Positions 16,711 to 24,864 are shown, counted from the first letter of the stretch. The stretch is 64,000 nt of DNA from Streptomyces fildesensis (GCF_016107395.1 NZ_JAAIKO010000012.1:97144-161143), one strand, 5' to 3'. Numbers and translations: made by a program. Notes: generated by a model from the sequence alone, not told the origin.

Positions 16711-17313
16711 ATGCCGCCCATGCCCTTCCTGGTCGCTCCCGCGATATCCACCGGTGCTCTCGCCGCCTCCGGCCAGCCTGTTCTGCCGGTCGGAGCCGAT
16801 GCGTCGCTCCGCCCCTGGCTGCTGTCCGACGCCGAGGCCGTGCGGGAGGCGTTCCAGGATCCGGCGATCCAGCGCTGGCATGTGCGGAGAGCGGATTCCG
16901 TGGACGAGGCGCGGGAGTGGATCAGAGGGTGGCGGAGCGGTTGGCGGGACGAGACGGAAGGGCACTGGGCGATCGTCGATGCCGCGAGTGACGCGCTGCT
17001 GGGCCGTATGGCCCTGAAGTCCCTGTCCTTGGCGGACGGCAAGGCCGAACTCGCCTACTGGACGGTGCCGTCGGCACGCGGTCATGGATTGTGCCCTCGC
17101 GCGGTCACGGCGCTGACGCGTTGGGCGCTGGGGGAGGGCGGGTTCCACCGCATCGAGCTGGAACACTCGACCGCCAATCAGGCGTCATGCCGGGTGGCGG
17201 TCAAGGCCGGTTTCGAGGAGGAGGGAACCCGTCGCGGAGCGGCGCTGCACGCCGACGGTGGGCATGACATGCATCTTCACGCCCGTGTCCGGCAGGCCCG
17301 GCAGCCGTCATGA
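16711..17313 (+). CDS. GNAT-family N-acetyltransferase (RimJ/RimL-like)
   Basis: A 200-residue acetyltransferase of the RimJ/RimL type. It has the N-terminal LRPWLLSDAEAV pattern, ELAYWTVPSARGHGLCPRAV containing the acetyl-CoA P-loop (R-G-H-G), then FHRIELEHSTANQASCRVAVKAGF, the classic Asn-containing motif B. RimJ/L enzymes acetylate protein N-termini or small amines. The first of two in-frame ATGs (16711 or 16720) could start it. The gene ends just before a 16-base tandem repeat. Confidence 0.88.
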   Translation: MPPMPFLVAPAISTGALAASGQPVLPVGADASLRPWLLSDAEAVREAFQDPAIQRWHVRRADSVDEAREWIRGWRSGWRDETEGHWAIVDAASDALLGRMALKSLSLADGKAELAYWTVPSARGHGLCPRAVTALTRWALGEGGFHRIELEHSTANQASCRVAVKAGFEEEGTRRGAALHADGGHDMHLHARVRQARQPS

Positions 17314-17352
17314 CGTCGAAAACCCGCGCCACCGGCCGGACCGTGCGAAGGC

Positions 17353-17432
17353 CGGGCCGGTACGGGGTGGACCGGGTACGAGGAGGACCGGGTTCGGGAT
17401 GGACCGGGTACGGAGTCGACCGGTCCGGGGTG
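17353..17432. repeat. 16-base tandem repeat, about five copies
   Basis: GGACCGGGTACG-like cores begin at 17369, 17385, 17401 and (diverged) 17417, with a further weaker copy at 17353, each exactly 16 bases apart. The array lies in the gap between two convergent genes (stops at 17313 and 17447). The period is not a multiple of three, so it is not coding repeat structure. Confidence 0.75.
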
Positions 17433-17446
17433 GGCCGGAGGCTTTC

Positions 17447-17692
17447 TCAGGCCTGATCGAGGAAGCGGACGGACCATGCGTAGCCGCTGGTGCTACTGGA
17501 AGGGACCTGGCGGACTTCCGTCACCCGGCAGCCGTCATGGGCGTACTTGCGGGCGAACCGGTCCAGGCGCTGTGCCTCGTCGAGTGCTTCCATGGACAGG
17601 GGAGCGCCCACGACGAGGTCCTCGTGCAGCGTCGCTCCGTCGGTGGCGTCGGTGGAACAGGTACGGCATTGGTGCGTTGCGGGTAGGGGCAT
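17447..17692 (-). CDS. Small hypothetical protein
   Basis: 81 residues, with HQCRTCSTD near the N-terminus (a single CxxC) and an amphipathic centre (EALDEAQRLDRFARKYAHDGC). It ends in GYAWSVRFLDQA, suggesting a small alpha/beta domain. There is no signal peptide or membrane helix. I do not recognise the family. Support comes from gene-like codon bias and a frame that is not simply the shadow of another gene. It could be translated with the GNAT gene upstream on the same strand (start 18361, stop 17759), 66 bases away. Confidence 0.5.
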   Translation of the reverse strand: MPLPATHQCRTCSTDATDGATLHEDLVVGAPLSMEALDEAQRLDRFARKYAHDGCRVTEVRQVPSSSTSGYAWSVRFLDQA

Positions 17693-17758
17693 GGTTCCAG
17701 TGTGCGCCTGATGTGCCGCATAGCCCGCATGCGTGCCTCCGGCCGATCCGGGGGATCG

Positions 17759-18361
17759 TCACCAGAGCTTGTCGATCTCGCCCGGATACAGCTCGATACG
17801 GGCGTGGGCGAACGCCTCCCGCCCCTCGCGTCCCGCGGTGGAGAAGAAGTCCGCCATGGTGACCTTGCCGAAGCCCGGCTGGTCGCTCGGAAAGGGAGTC
17901 TGCGGCGTTCCCCCGATGAGCACGGCCCCGGGAAGCAGCTGCCAGCCGGCGCTCTCGTAGAACGTCTGGAGCGGCCGGTCGCAGGTGAACAACCCCAGGT
18001 CCAGGTCTCGTGCGGGCATCGCCTCCCGGGCGGCGGCCACCAGCTGTCGGCCATATCCGTGACCACGTGTGTCCTGGCGCGTCACCACGGTGCTCAGCCC
18101 GCCCACGGCATAGCGCCGCCCGGCGTGGACGATCTCCTTGGACAGGATGTCCAGCGCGGACAACACCGTGCCGTCCTCCACGAGGAGCATCGACAGCGGA
18201 CGAAGCGCCGGATCATGGGTCGGCGCCTCGTCAGGGACCGGCCGGCCCTTCCCGGGCGGCCATGCCTGGTGCTGGATCTCCAGCACCTGGACCCGCAGCT
18301 CGGACGGAGTGGCCTCTTCGGGGAACGACAGGATCTGCACCTGCTGATTCTGTTCACACAC
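17759..18361 (-). CDS. GNAT-family N-acetyltransferase (AAC(2')-like)
   Basis: 200 residues with GNAT motif A in VGGLSTVVTRQDTRGHGYGR (acetyl-CoA pyrophosphate loop R-G-H-G-Y-G). CDRPLQTFYESAGWQLLPG follows, resembling the substrate side of aminoglycoside 2'-N-acetyltransferases and related enzymes. Aminoglycoside activity is only a possibility; many relatives act on other amines. The start is the first Met of the frame with a hydrophilic N-terminus and no signal peptide. It is a single gene followed by the 81-residue hypothetical. Confidence 0.82.
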   Translation of the reverse strand: MCEQNQQVQILSFPEEATPSELRVQVLEIQHQAWPPGKGRPVPDEAPTHDPALRPLSMLLVEDGTVLSALDILSKEIVHAGRRYAVGGLSTVVTRQDTRGHGYGRQLVAAAREAMPARDLDLGLFTCDRPLQTFYESAGWQLLPGAVLIGGTPQTPFPSDQPGFGKVTMADFFSTAGREGREAFAHARIELYPGEIDKLW

Positions 18362-18398
18362 CGCGCCGGCGCAAGCCCCGGCATGACCCGGGATCCGG

Positions 18399-18611
18399 TC
18401 ACGGCTGCGTGGAGAGCCGGGTGTCGAGCGTCAGCGTGAGGTGGTGCACCGCGCGGTGGGGGACCGAGATGGCGTGGTACTCGCTGTAACGCACCGCGGG
18501 ACCCGCACGGAAGTGCAGGCGCAGCAGTTCCTCGATCGCGGAGACCGTCGCTTCGTCGGCCGCCTCGATGCTGACGTTGCCGTATCCGTCGGGAAGCTCG
18601 TCTGTCCTCAT
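18399..18611 (-). CDS. Small conserved hypothetical protein
   Basis: 70 residues. The sequence has an alpha/beta pattern: VSIEAADEATVSAIEELLRL, then HFRAGPAVRYSEYHAISV, then VHHLTLTLDTRL. There is no cysteine, signal or membrane segment. The start at 18611 is the only Met giving a compact domain; a longer frame upstream is low-complexity. Function unknown. It lies 37 bases upstream of the GNAT at 17759-18361 on the same strand. Confidence 0.5.
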   Translation of the reverse strand: MRTDELPDGYGNVSIEAADEATVSAIEELLRLHFRAGPAVRYSEYHAISVPHRAVHHLTLTLDTRLSTQP

Positions 18612-18732
18612 GTCTCTGTTGTAGGCCGACTCCGTCGACGGCGCTCGGTGGCGTGAACGGAGCCGGTTGCCCGGGCCGGAACGGACCACTCCGCCGAAGC
18701 CGGGCCGTGCGCCCGAAAGCATTGACGCCTGC

Positions 18733-19173
18733 TCAGGCCAGCCGCAGCGTGATGTAGGCGATGGTGTCGCCCGGCAGCACGTACCTCTCGAATTCGACGA
18801 ATCCGTGCGCCAGCGCGAACCGCAGCCCGTCCGTGTTGGATGCCAGGACGATCGTCTCGATCACCTCGGCGCCCAGCTTCCGCGCTTGTGCCAGCCCCTC
18901 CGCATAGATCTCGCCGCCGAACCCCTGCCCGCGGTGAGCGGGCAGCACCCGGGCGATCAACGTGGCCGTCGAGGTGTCGTCCGTGGGCGGGCGCACCGTC
19001 GAGCAACCCACCAGAACGTCGCCGAGATACGCGACGTCCAACCGGTTGCGCCGCACGCGTTCGCGCACGTCGTCGAGGGACAGGGGGTCGGTCGGGATGA
19101 TCAGGTTGTGGACGTGCTGCCAGTCCTTGACGGCGGCCTCGCCGTCGACCTGCTCGATGCGGAGGTTGGGCAT
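18733..19173 (-). CDS. GNAT-family N-acetyltransferase
   Basis: A 146-residue minimal GNAT. The strand-turn ATLIARVLPAHRGQGFGGEI carries the acetyl-CoA loop R-G-Q-G-F-G; IETIVLASNTDGLRFALAHGF is motif B with a conserved Asn and FALAHGF. The acceptor is unknown. The start at 19173 is preceded by a purine-rich stretch, and the extended frame upstream runs into the chitinase terminator, so the shorter start is preferred. It is the third GNAT gene in 2.5 kb, but the three are not close copies of each other. Confidence 0.85.
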   Translation of the reverse strand: MPNLRIEQVDGEAAVKDWQHVHNLIIPTDPLSLDDVRERVRRNRLDVAYLGDVLVGCSTVRPPTDDTSTATLIARVLPAHRGQGFGGEIYAEGLAQARKLGAEVIETIVLASNTDGLRFALAHGFVEFERYVLPGDTIAYITLRLA

Positions 19174-19256
19174 CGGAACAGAGAATCGCACGCGTCGCCG
19201 GGCGTCAACCGATAACGGGCCTCGGGGCCGGAAGGGTTGAGCTCCGGGGACGCGGA

Positions 19257-19302
19257 CGCGGTGCTGCCCGGCGGGATGTGACATCCGCCGGGCAGCACCG
19301 CG
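19257..19302. terminator. Strong hairpin downstream of chitinase
   Basis: CGCGGTGCTGCCCGGCGG (19257-19274) pairs perfectly over 18 bases with 19285-19302 around a 10-base loop that itself can pair partly (ATGTGACAT). It begins 26 bases after the chitinase stop codon. Confidence 0.85.
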
Positions 19303-19327
19303 TGGGAGTGGGTGGCTCAGGGTCGGG

Positions 19328-20851
19328 TCAGCAGGCGCCGAGGTCCTGCCAGACGCCCCACTCACCGGTGGTGCCGGGCTCCTCGCCCGTGGTCCACCAC
19401 TTGGCCTTCCAGGTGTGGCCCTTGTGGGAGACCTGCATGCCGTTGGTGTACACGGCGCCGCTCGCCCAGGCGGCGGCGGTGCACTGGTGGCCCGTCCCGC
19501 CGGTGACGGTCAGGGTGTAGGTCGCCGTGTGGCTGCCGGAGGTACCCGAGCCGGTGACGCTGATGGTGTAGGAACCCGATACGGTCGCCGCGGTCGTGGC
19601 GAGGGTGAGCGTCGAGGAGCCGCCCGCCGTCACCGAGGTGGGACTCAGCGAGGCGGTGACGCCTGCGGGGGCTCCGCTGACGGTGAGGCCGACCGTCTGC
19701 GCCTGGCCCGCCGTCACCGCGGTCTTCACGCTGCTGGTGGCCGAGCTGCCCGCGACCACGGACCCGGAGGCGGGGGTGGCCGTCACCGAGAAGTCGTTGG
19801 TCGGGGTCGTGGTTCCGCTGGTGAAGGGCGCGAAGATGTGGGTGAAGTCCCAGGTGTTCTGCTGGATACCGGAGCAGTTGTCGGCGGCCGCGCCGCCCGG
19901 GCAGCCGCCGTTGTCACGCTGCAGTGCCCAGAACGAGAGGGTGTTGACGCCCTTGGAGACCGCCCAATTGTAGACCTGGGTGGCGTTGGCCACCGTGAAG
20001 GTCTCGGCCGGCCCGAAGTCGTCGACGCCCGGCATCTCGGTGATGCCGACCATGGCCCAGCGCTGGGCGGAGGTCTTACCGGGATAGAGCTGCCCGAGCT
20101 GGTTGTACAGGCCCGTTGCGGCGGTCTGGGTGTCGTTCGCCATGTTGTGGGTGGCGTTGTCGTAGTAGTCGAACGTCATGAGGTTCGCGACGTCGACCCG
20201 CGCGCCGTTGGCGACGGCGTTCTGCAGCACCGCGAGCCCGGTCGCGCCGAGGCCGCTGGTGGTCGTCGGGAGCGTGTAGGAGACCTCGACCTTGCGGCCG
20301 TTGGCCGCCGCCCAGTCCTGGACGAGCTTGATGGCCTTGTTCCGCCGGTCGATGCCCGCGGTGTTGTCCAGCGAGTCGACCTCGACGTCCATGTCGAGCC
20401 GCGAGATGTCGTAGGTCGTGATGACCTTCTCGTACGCGGCGGCGATCTGGTTGACGTCGGTACAGCTGTCGGCGATCTCGGTGCCGGTGCTGTCCGCGGT
20501 GTAGCCGCCGAACGAGGGGATGACGTCCCCGCCCCTGCCCTGAATGGTCTTGATGTCGGCGCCGAAGTTGGCGGCGGCGATCGGCATCCCGCTGTCGCCG
20601 TTCCAGTACACCGTGCAGGAGCCCTTGGTCGCCGCCTGGATGAACGCCATCGTCAGGTGCTTCGCACCGGACTGGGCGGCCAGGGCGGCGGGGCTCTCGC
20701 CGGTCCATGCCTCGAAGTAGGGGGCGAAGACGTGGGCCGGCAGGGGGGTGGCCGCCTGAGCCGTGCCGCCGCTGAGCGCGGCCAGGCCAACGGCGGCCAC
20801 AGCGGTGACGGTCGCGGTGAGGACCGCGCGGAGGGAGCGCATGCTTCTCAT
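19328..20851 (-). CDS. Secreted family 18 chitinase with C-terminal chitin-binding domain
   Basis: 507 residues. A signal peptide ends near residue 34 (GTAQAATPLP). A GH18 barrel follows, with the catalytic DxDxE motif as DMDVE around residues 152-156 in SRLDMDVEVDS and the substrate-floor FDYYD. An Ig/Fn3-like Ser/Thr/Gly-rich linker domain spans about 365-450, and a 50-residue CBM5/12 module ends in GEWGVWQDLGAC with the conserved tryptophans. It should hydrolyse chitin outside the cell. Starts at 20851 and 20842 are both possible. DasR-like direct repeats upstream point to N-acetylglucosamine control. Confidence 0.95.
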   Translation of the reverse strand: MRSMRSLRAVLTATVTAVAAVGLAALSGGTAQAATPLPAHVFAPYFEAWTGESPAALAAQSGAKHLTMAFIQAATKGSCTVYWNGDSGMPIAAANFGADIKTIQGRGGDVIPSFGGYTADSTGTEIADSCTDVNQIAAAYEKVITTYDISRLDMDVEVDSLDNTAGIDRRNKAIKLVQDWAAANGRKVEVSYTLPTTTSGLGATGLAVLQNAVANGARVDVANLMTFDYYDNATHNMANDTQTAATGLYNQLGQLYPGKTSAQRWAMVGITEMPGVDDFGPAETFTVANATQVYNWAVSKGVNTLSFWALQRDNGGCPGGAAADNCSGIQQNTWDFTHIFAPFTSGTTTPTNDFSVTATPASGSVVAGSSATSSVKTAVTAGQAQTVGLTVSGAPAGVTASLSPTSVTAGGSSTLTLATTAATVSGSYTISVTGSGTSGSHTATYTLTVTGGTGHQCTAAAWASGAVYTNGMQVSHKGHTWKAKWWTTGEEPGTTGEWGVWQDLGAC

Positions 20852-20941
20852 GCTTGTCCAAGCTGTGAGGGGGGTGGCCGCCAATTCCCTTGGTGCGGGG
20901 CGGCTTTGAGTATGGGACCCCTTGAGCAGGTAGCATGTCAA

Positions 20942-20970
20942 TGGTCTGGACCAAGATAGGACTAGACCAA
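20942..20970 (-). promoter_or_regulatory. Chitinase-type direct repeats / DasR-like site
   Basis: Read in the chitinase direction there are two 12-base direct repeats, TTGGTCTAGTCC and TTGGTCCAGACC, 16 bases apart. On the + strand the second contains the palindrome TGGTCTGGACCA (20942-20953). This matches both the chitinase direct-repeat element and the DasR box (ACTGGTCTAGACCACT) known from Streptomyces. It lies about 90-120 bases upstream of the start. Confidence 0.8.
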
Positions 20971-21065
20971 TACCCGGATGGGCTCGCCTCCCGCCAGTCC
21001 AGCGGGCGCTCAGCGCAGTGGACCACGCCCGGACGCCGCCGCACGTTGGCCGGAACAGTACGTGC

Positions 21066-21101
21066 ACGGGCCGGCCCCCGCGGTCGCGGAAGCCGGCCCG
21101 T
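21066..21101. terminator. Hairpin downstream of HxlR gene
   Basis: ACGGGCCGGC (21066-21075) and GCCGGCCCGT (21092-21101) pair perfectly, 13 bases after the end of the HxlR coding sequence. GC-rich stem without a T run, as usual in this group. Confidence 0.65.
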
Positions 21102-21113
21102 ACGGGGTGTGGA

Positions 21114-21563
21114 TCAGGCTGCGCCCTCGGTGCTCCAGCCCGGGACCTGGAACCGGGCAGTGAGGTCCGTGCTGCGGACCTCCTCGCCGCAGTCGCGGCA
21201 GACGACGGCGGGATCGAGGTCGGCGCCGCAGGAGTGCTCGAAGACGGTCGGCGGCAGATCCGTCAGATGCTGGTCGCCCCAGTGCATCAGCATGAGGAGC
21301 ACCGGGCGCAGGTCGCGGCCGGCCGCGGTCGCGACGTACTCGAACCGGGGCGGCCGCTCGTTGTAGAGGCTCTTCTCCAGGACTCCCACCTCCACCAAGC
21401 GGCGCAGCCGGGCGGCGAGGATGTCGCGCGGGGCTCCGGTGTTACGCGCGATGGCATCGAAGCGCCGGACGCCGAAGAAGACCTCGCGCAGCACCAGCAG
21501 GGAGTACTTCTCGCCGATCATGCCGAGCGCGTCGGCGATCGAGCAGGGGCGCGATGTGGTCAT
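21114..21563 (-). CDS. HxlR-family transcriptional regulator
   Basis: A 149-residue HxlR winged-helix regulator. CSIADALGMIGEKYSLLVLREV is the family's opening, followed by FDAIARNTGAPRDILAARLRRL (recognition helix) and the wing YNERPPRFEYVATAAGRDL. A C-terminal extension holds CGADLDPAVVCRDCGEEV, a zinc-like Cys set seen in the longer HxlR members. The start is uncertain: ATG 21563 has GGAGG only one base before it, while ATG 21593 or TTG 21599 would add 10-12 residues. It is divergent from the thiolase gene, which it may regulate. Confidence 0.9.
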   Translation of the reverse strand: MTTSRPCSIADALGMIGEKYSLLVLREVFFGVRRFDAIARNTGAPRDILAARLRRLVEVGVLEKSLYNERPPRFEYVATAAGRDLRPVLLMLMHWGDQHLTDLPPTVFEHSCGADLDPAVVCRDCGEEVRSTDLTARFQVPGWSTEGAA

Positions 21564-21587
21564 ACCTCCACCGTAGACCAGGTGGGT

Positions 21588-21615
21588 TTGCATATCCAAC
21601 CTACGGCGCTATGGT
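21588..21615 (+). promoter_or_regulatory. Putative thiolase promoter with HxlR-type dyad
   Basis: TTGCAT (21588-21593) and TATGGT (21610-21615) are 16 bases apart on the thiolase strand. The -35 box lies inside an imperfect dyad, GGTTTG-CATAT-CCAACC, a plausible site for the divergent HxlR protein. Confidence 0.4.
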
Positions 21616-21688
21616 GAATCCAGTTTTCCAACTTACTGATCGCGTTCGAGAGCTGCGAGAGCTTTCGAGAGTTGAGGAGGCGACCGCC

Positions 21689-22872
21689 ATGCGCGACGCC
21701 GTCATCGTCGAAGCCGTCCGTACCCCGATCGGAAAGGGCCGGCCGACGGGCACGCTCGCCGGCGTGCACCCGGTCGAGCTGCTCGCCCACACCCTGCGCA
21801 CCCTCATCGACCGGGCCGGCATGGATCCGGCGCTCGTCGACGACGTGGTCGGCGGCTGTGTCGACCAGGTGGGTGAGCAGGCCATGAACACCACTCGTTA
21901 CGCCTGGCTGTCGGCCGGTTCCCGGACTCCGTGCCGGCGACCACGGTGGACCGTCAGTGCGGCTCCTCGCAGCAGGCCGTCCACTTCGCGGCCCAGGGAG
22001 TCATCGCCGGGGCCTACGACCTGGTCGTGGCGTGTGGCGTCGAGTCGATGAGCCGGGTGCCGATGTGGTCCAACGTCCCGGCGGGCGCCGACCCGTTCGG
22101 CCCGGGGATCGCGGCCCGCTACCCCGACGGGCTCGTCCCGCAGGGCATCAGCGCCGAGCTGATCGCCGCCAAGTGGTCCATCACCCGCGATCGGATGGAC
22201 GACTTCGCCACCACGTCCCACCGCCGCGCGGCCGCCGCCCACGCGGACGGTCGCTTCGTCGCCGAAATCGCCCCCGTGACCACGGATGCCGGTGTGGTCG
22301 ACACCGACGAATCCGTCCGTCCCGGCACCACGCCGGAGGTGCTCGCCGGCCTCCGCCCGTCGTTCGCCGACCCCGCCTTCGCCGAGCGGTACCCGCAGAT
22401 CAACTGGTCGGTGACGGCCGGAAACAGCAGCCCGGTCAACGACGGCGCCTCCGCCGTCCTGATCACGTCCAGCGAAACGGCCGCCAAGCTGGGGCTGCGG
22501 CCCAAGGCCCGGCTGCACAGTTTCGCCGTCACGGGCTCGGACCCGCTCATGATGCTGACCGGAGTCGTCCCCGCCACAGAGAAAGTGCTGCGCCGGGCCG
22601 GACTCGGACTGGACGACATCGATCTGTTCGAGGTCAACGAGGCCTTCGCGAGTGTGGTCCTGGCCTGGCTCCAGGAGACCGGAGCCGACCCCGCCAAGGT
22701 GAACGTCAACGGTGGCGCCATCGCACTCGGCCACCCGCTCGGCGCCAGCGGCACCCGACTCATGACCACGCTCGTCAACGCCATGGGACAGCGCGGCGCG
22801 CGGTACGCCCTGCAGACGATGTGCGAGGCCGGCGGACTCGCCAACGCCACCATTCTGGAGTCGCTCCAGTAG
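21689..22872 (+). pseudogene. Acetyl-CoA acetyltransferase (thiolase) with a one-base frameshift
   Basis: From ATG 21689 (GGAGG upstream) the frame encodes a normal thiolase N-terminus, VEAVRTPIGKGRPTGTLAG to TTRYAWLSAG. It then goes out of frame at about 21916-21921. The rest (PATTVDRQCGSSQQAVHF to the end) continues in the next frame to 22872. Inserting one base in GCCGGTTCCCGG restores ...SAGFPDSVPATTVDRQCG. All active-site elements survive: the acylated Cys in DRQCGSSQQ, the His in ALGHPLGASG and the second Cys in MCEAGG. The intact enzyme would be about 394 residues. It is a very recent mutation or a sequencing error. Confidence 0.9.
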
Positions 22873-22896
22873 TCAGTGGTCCGTGATGGGAGCGGC

Positions 22897-23469
22897 TCAG
22901 GCCACCGCGTGTTCCCGTTTCTGCGGGCCGACCAGCCGCGCCACCCCGGCCAGGACCGCCCGCGCCTCGCCCGTGAGGCCGGGAGCGGCCCGGAAGTGGC
23001 CCGCTTCGTCGAGGTGGTCCTCGATGGCCGGGATCGAGAGCGTGTGCGCGGCGGGGCGGAGGCCCACACGTGAGAGGACCGGCCGGATCATCTCGACGGC
23101 CGGGGCGCCGCCCGACGCTCCAGTGCTGTAGCTGATGAGTCCCACCGGTTTGCCCTGCCACTCCTGGTAGAGGGAGTCGATGGCGTTCTTGAGGGGAGCG
23201 GTGAAGCCGCCGTTGTACATCGGCAAGACGAAGACGAAGCACTCGGCGGCGCCGATCACCGCGCTCCAGTCCTTGGTGTGCTGGTGCACGTAGTGACCGT
23301 CGGACGGCAGGCCGGGTTCGTCCAGGAACGGCAGGGCGACCTCGGCCAGGTCGATCAGGGTGGAGTCGAACGGGCCCTGGGCGGTGGCGAGTTCGGTGAC
23401 CCAGCGGGCGAGGGCGCGGCCCGAGGAGGTGGGTCGGGTACTGGCGGAGATGATGTGCAGCCGGGTCAC
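22897..23469 (-). CDS. NADPH-dependent FMN reductase-family protein
   Basis: A 190-residue flavodoxin-fold reductase. The FMN phosphate loop is SASTRPTSSGR near residues 8-18, and LPMYNGGFTAPLKNAIDSL is the isoalloxazine-contact motif of NADPH-dependent FMN/quinone reductases. It probably reduces quinones, azo or chromate-like compounds with NAD(P)H. The GTG start at 23469 has GGGAGG six bases ahead, so the slightly longer TTG start is rejected. It is divergent from a MarR regulator with two shared operator copies between them. Confidence 0.9.
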   Translation of the reverse strand: MTRLHIISASTRPTSSGRALARWVTELATAQGPFDSTLIDLAEVALPFLDEPGLPSDGHYVHQHTKDWSAVIGAAECFVFVLPMYNGGFTAPLKNAIDSLYQEWQGKPVGLISYSTGASGGAPAVEMIRPVLSRVGLRPAAHTLSIPAIEDHLDEAGHFRAAPGLTGEARAVLAGVARLVGPQKREHAVA

Positions 23470-23478
23470 GGTGCCTCC

Positions 23479-23496
23479 CAAGTAGTTGACGTGTCA
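23479..23496. promoter_or_regulatory. MarR operator copy 1
   Basis: CAAGTAGTTGACGTGTCA contains the half-sites TGAC and GTCA around a 2-base centre. It matches copy 2 (23513-23530) at 15 of 18 positions in the same orientation, 34 bases apart. It lies just upstream of the FMN reductase ribosome site, i.e. downstream of that gene's predicted transcription start. Confidence 0.7.
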
Positions 23497-23512
23497 CGCA
23501 TAACGCTAGAGA

Positions 23513-23530
23513 CAAGTAGATGACACGTCA
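23513..23530. promoter_or_regulatory. MarR operator copy 2, overlapping both promoters
   Basis: CAAGTAGATGACACGTCA. It covers the -35 box of the MarR promoter (ATGACA 23520-23525, -10 TAGGCT 23543-23548, spacing 17) and partly overlaps that of the reductase promoter (TTGACG, complement of 23526-23531; -10 TAGCGT, complement of 23503-23508; spacing 17). Binding here would block both genes. Confidence 0.7.
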
Positions 23531-23554
23531 ACCATGGCCCGGTAGGCTGGGGCG

Positions 23555-24028
23555 ATGACCGAGGAACCCCGCTGGCTGACCGACCGTGAACAACGGGCAT
23601 GGCAGGCGTACCGAAGGATGTTCCTGCTGCTCAACGCCCAGCTCGCTCGTGATCTCGGGCAGGACAGCGGCCTCTCGGAGCCCGACTACGACGTGCTGTC
23701 CTCCCTCGGCGCCGGCCCCCGCCACCGGCGGCGGATCAGCGACCTCGCCGACCACATGCTCTGGTCGCGCAGCCGTCTCTCGCACCATCTGGCGCGGATG
23801 GAGAAGCGGGGTCTGGTGGTGCGCGAGGAATGCGACACCGACGGCCGCGGCGCGATCGTCGCGCTGACCGAGGACGGCTTGCTGACGCTCGACCAGGCCG
23901 CGCCGTTGCATGTGGAGTCCGTGCGCAGACACTTCATCGATCTGCTGGACCCCGAGCAGATCGACGCGTTCGCCGGTATCGGAGAACGCGTCGTGAACCG
24001 GCTCGCCCCCACCGGGGACGACGGCTGA
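23555..24028 (+). CDS. MarR-family transcriptional regulator
   Basis: A 157-residue winged-helix MarR protein. RRISDLADHMLWSRSRLSHHLARMEKRGLV is the helix-turn-helix (about residues 58-88) and REECDTDGRGAIVALTEDG the wing with the conserved Asp-Arg. It should bind the two repeated sites just upstream and repress itself and the FMN reductase, released by a phenolic, quinone or similar ligand (or by oxidation; there is one Cys in the wing). TAGGCT seven bases ahead of the ATG suggests leaderless mRNA. Confidence 0.92.
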   Translation: MTEEPRWLTDREQRAWQAYRRMFLLLNAQLARDLGQDSGLSEPDYDVLSSLGAGPRHRRRISDLADHMLWSRSRLSHHLARMEKRGLVVREECDTDGRGAIVALTEDGLLTLDQAAPLHVESVRRHFIDLLDPEQIDAFAGIGERVVNRLAPTGDDG

Positions 24029-24100
24029 CGGCCCATGCCTGTCCGACCCCCGGGCACGTCGCCGTGATCACGCACCCCGTTCATCTGGGAAACTTCGGAC

Positions 24101-24805
24101 ATGAAGCCAACCGATGCCACCACCGGTGCCACGATCACGGCCCCGCGCTCCGGGGAAGAGATCCGCGCGTACCTGGTCGGACGGCTGAACGCCGCCCTGC
24201 CCCGGCCGGAGATGTTCGGCGGGGAGATCGCCCTGCGGACCCTCATCGATCACCTGGCCTTCGTGGACAACCGCGAACAGGCCTGGGGGGATGAGAACGA
24301 GGCGCTGCGGGCGAGTGGGGCGTTCCAGGCAACCGGTGTCATCGGCGGATTCGCCCTTATGCTGCCGGACCACCGCGACCAGAAGGCCGCGGCCTCCGTC
24401 TACGCCGAGTTCGCCCATCGCAACGGCTGGCTGGAGCTGGACCGGGCGCTCACGCCCGAGGAGTACCAGGCGCTGCTCGGCGAGGTGCCCGGCTGGTGCT
24501 CGGAGAACAAGTGGTTCACCGATGTGGTCGAGTCGTTCGGGCCGCCCTCGCTGCTCATCGGCGGTACGAATCCGCAGTTCCCGAAGACGCTGGGCTACGC
24601 CACCGAGCGCCCCGGGGATCCGATGGTCTTCTTCCACCTCTGGAACGGGACCCGGCCGGGAAACCCGCCGGGGGGTGCGCCGATGTACGGCCAGCCCGTC
24701 GTGATGGCGGTGCGCCGCGCCGACGGTGGCGACGGCCCGTTTTCCGACACGTTCACCTTCACCCCGGAGGGCGCGCACCGCAGGCCGCCGCCGCAGGAGT
24801 ACTGA
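24101..24805 (+). CDS. Hypothetical protein
   Basis: A 234-residue soluble protein with no signal peptide. It has helical N-terminal segments (SGEEIRAYLVGRLNAAL, EIALRTLIDHLAFVDNREQAWG) and a mixed C-terminal part with FFHLWNGTRPGNPPGGAPMYGQPVVMAVRRADG. I do not recognise the family. The strong codon bias, single long frame and well-spaced flanks make it a real gene. It precedes the dapB-like reductase by about 60 bases on the same strand. Confidence 0.7.
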   Translation: MKPTDATTGATITAPRSGEEIRAYLVGRLNAALPRPEMFGGEIALRTLIDHLAFVDNREQAWGDENEALRASGAFQATGVIGGFALMLPDHRDQKAAASVYAEFAHRNGWLELDRALTPEEYQALLGEVPGWCSENKWFTDVVESFGPPSLLIGGTNPQFPKTLGYATERPGDPMVFFHLWNGTRPGNPPGGAPMYGQPVVMAVRRADGGDGPFSDTFTFTPEGAHRRPPPQEY

Positions 24806-24864
24806 TCACGGCCGGGATCGCGTGACCCTATGAACTGTTGATGGCCCTTGCTACCCTCCGCCGC

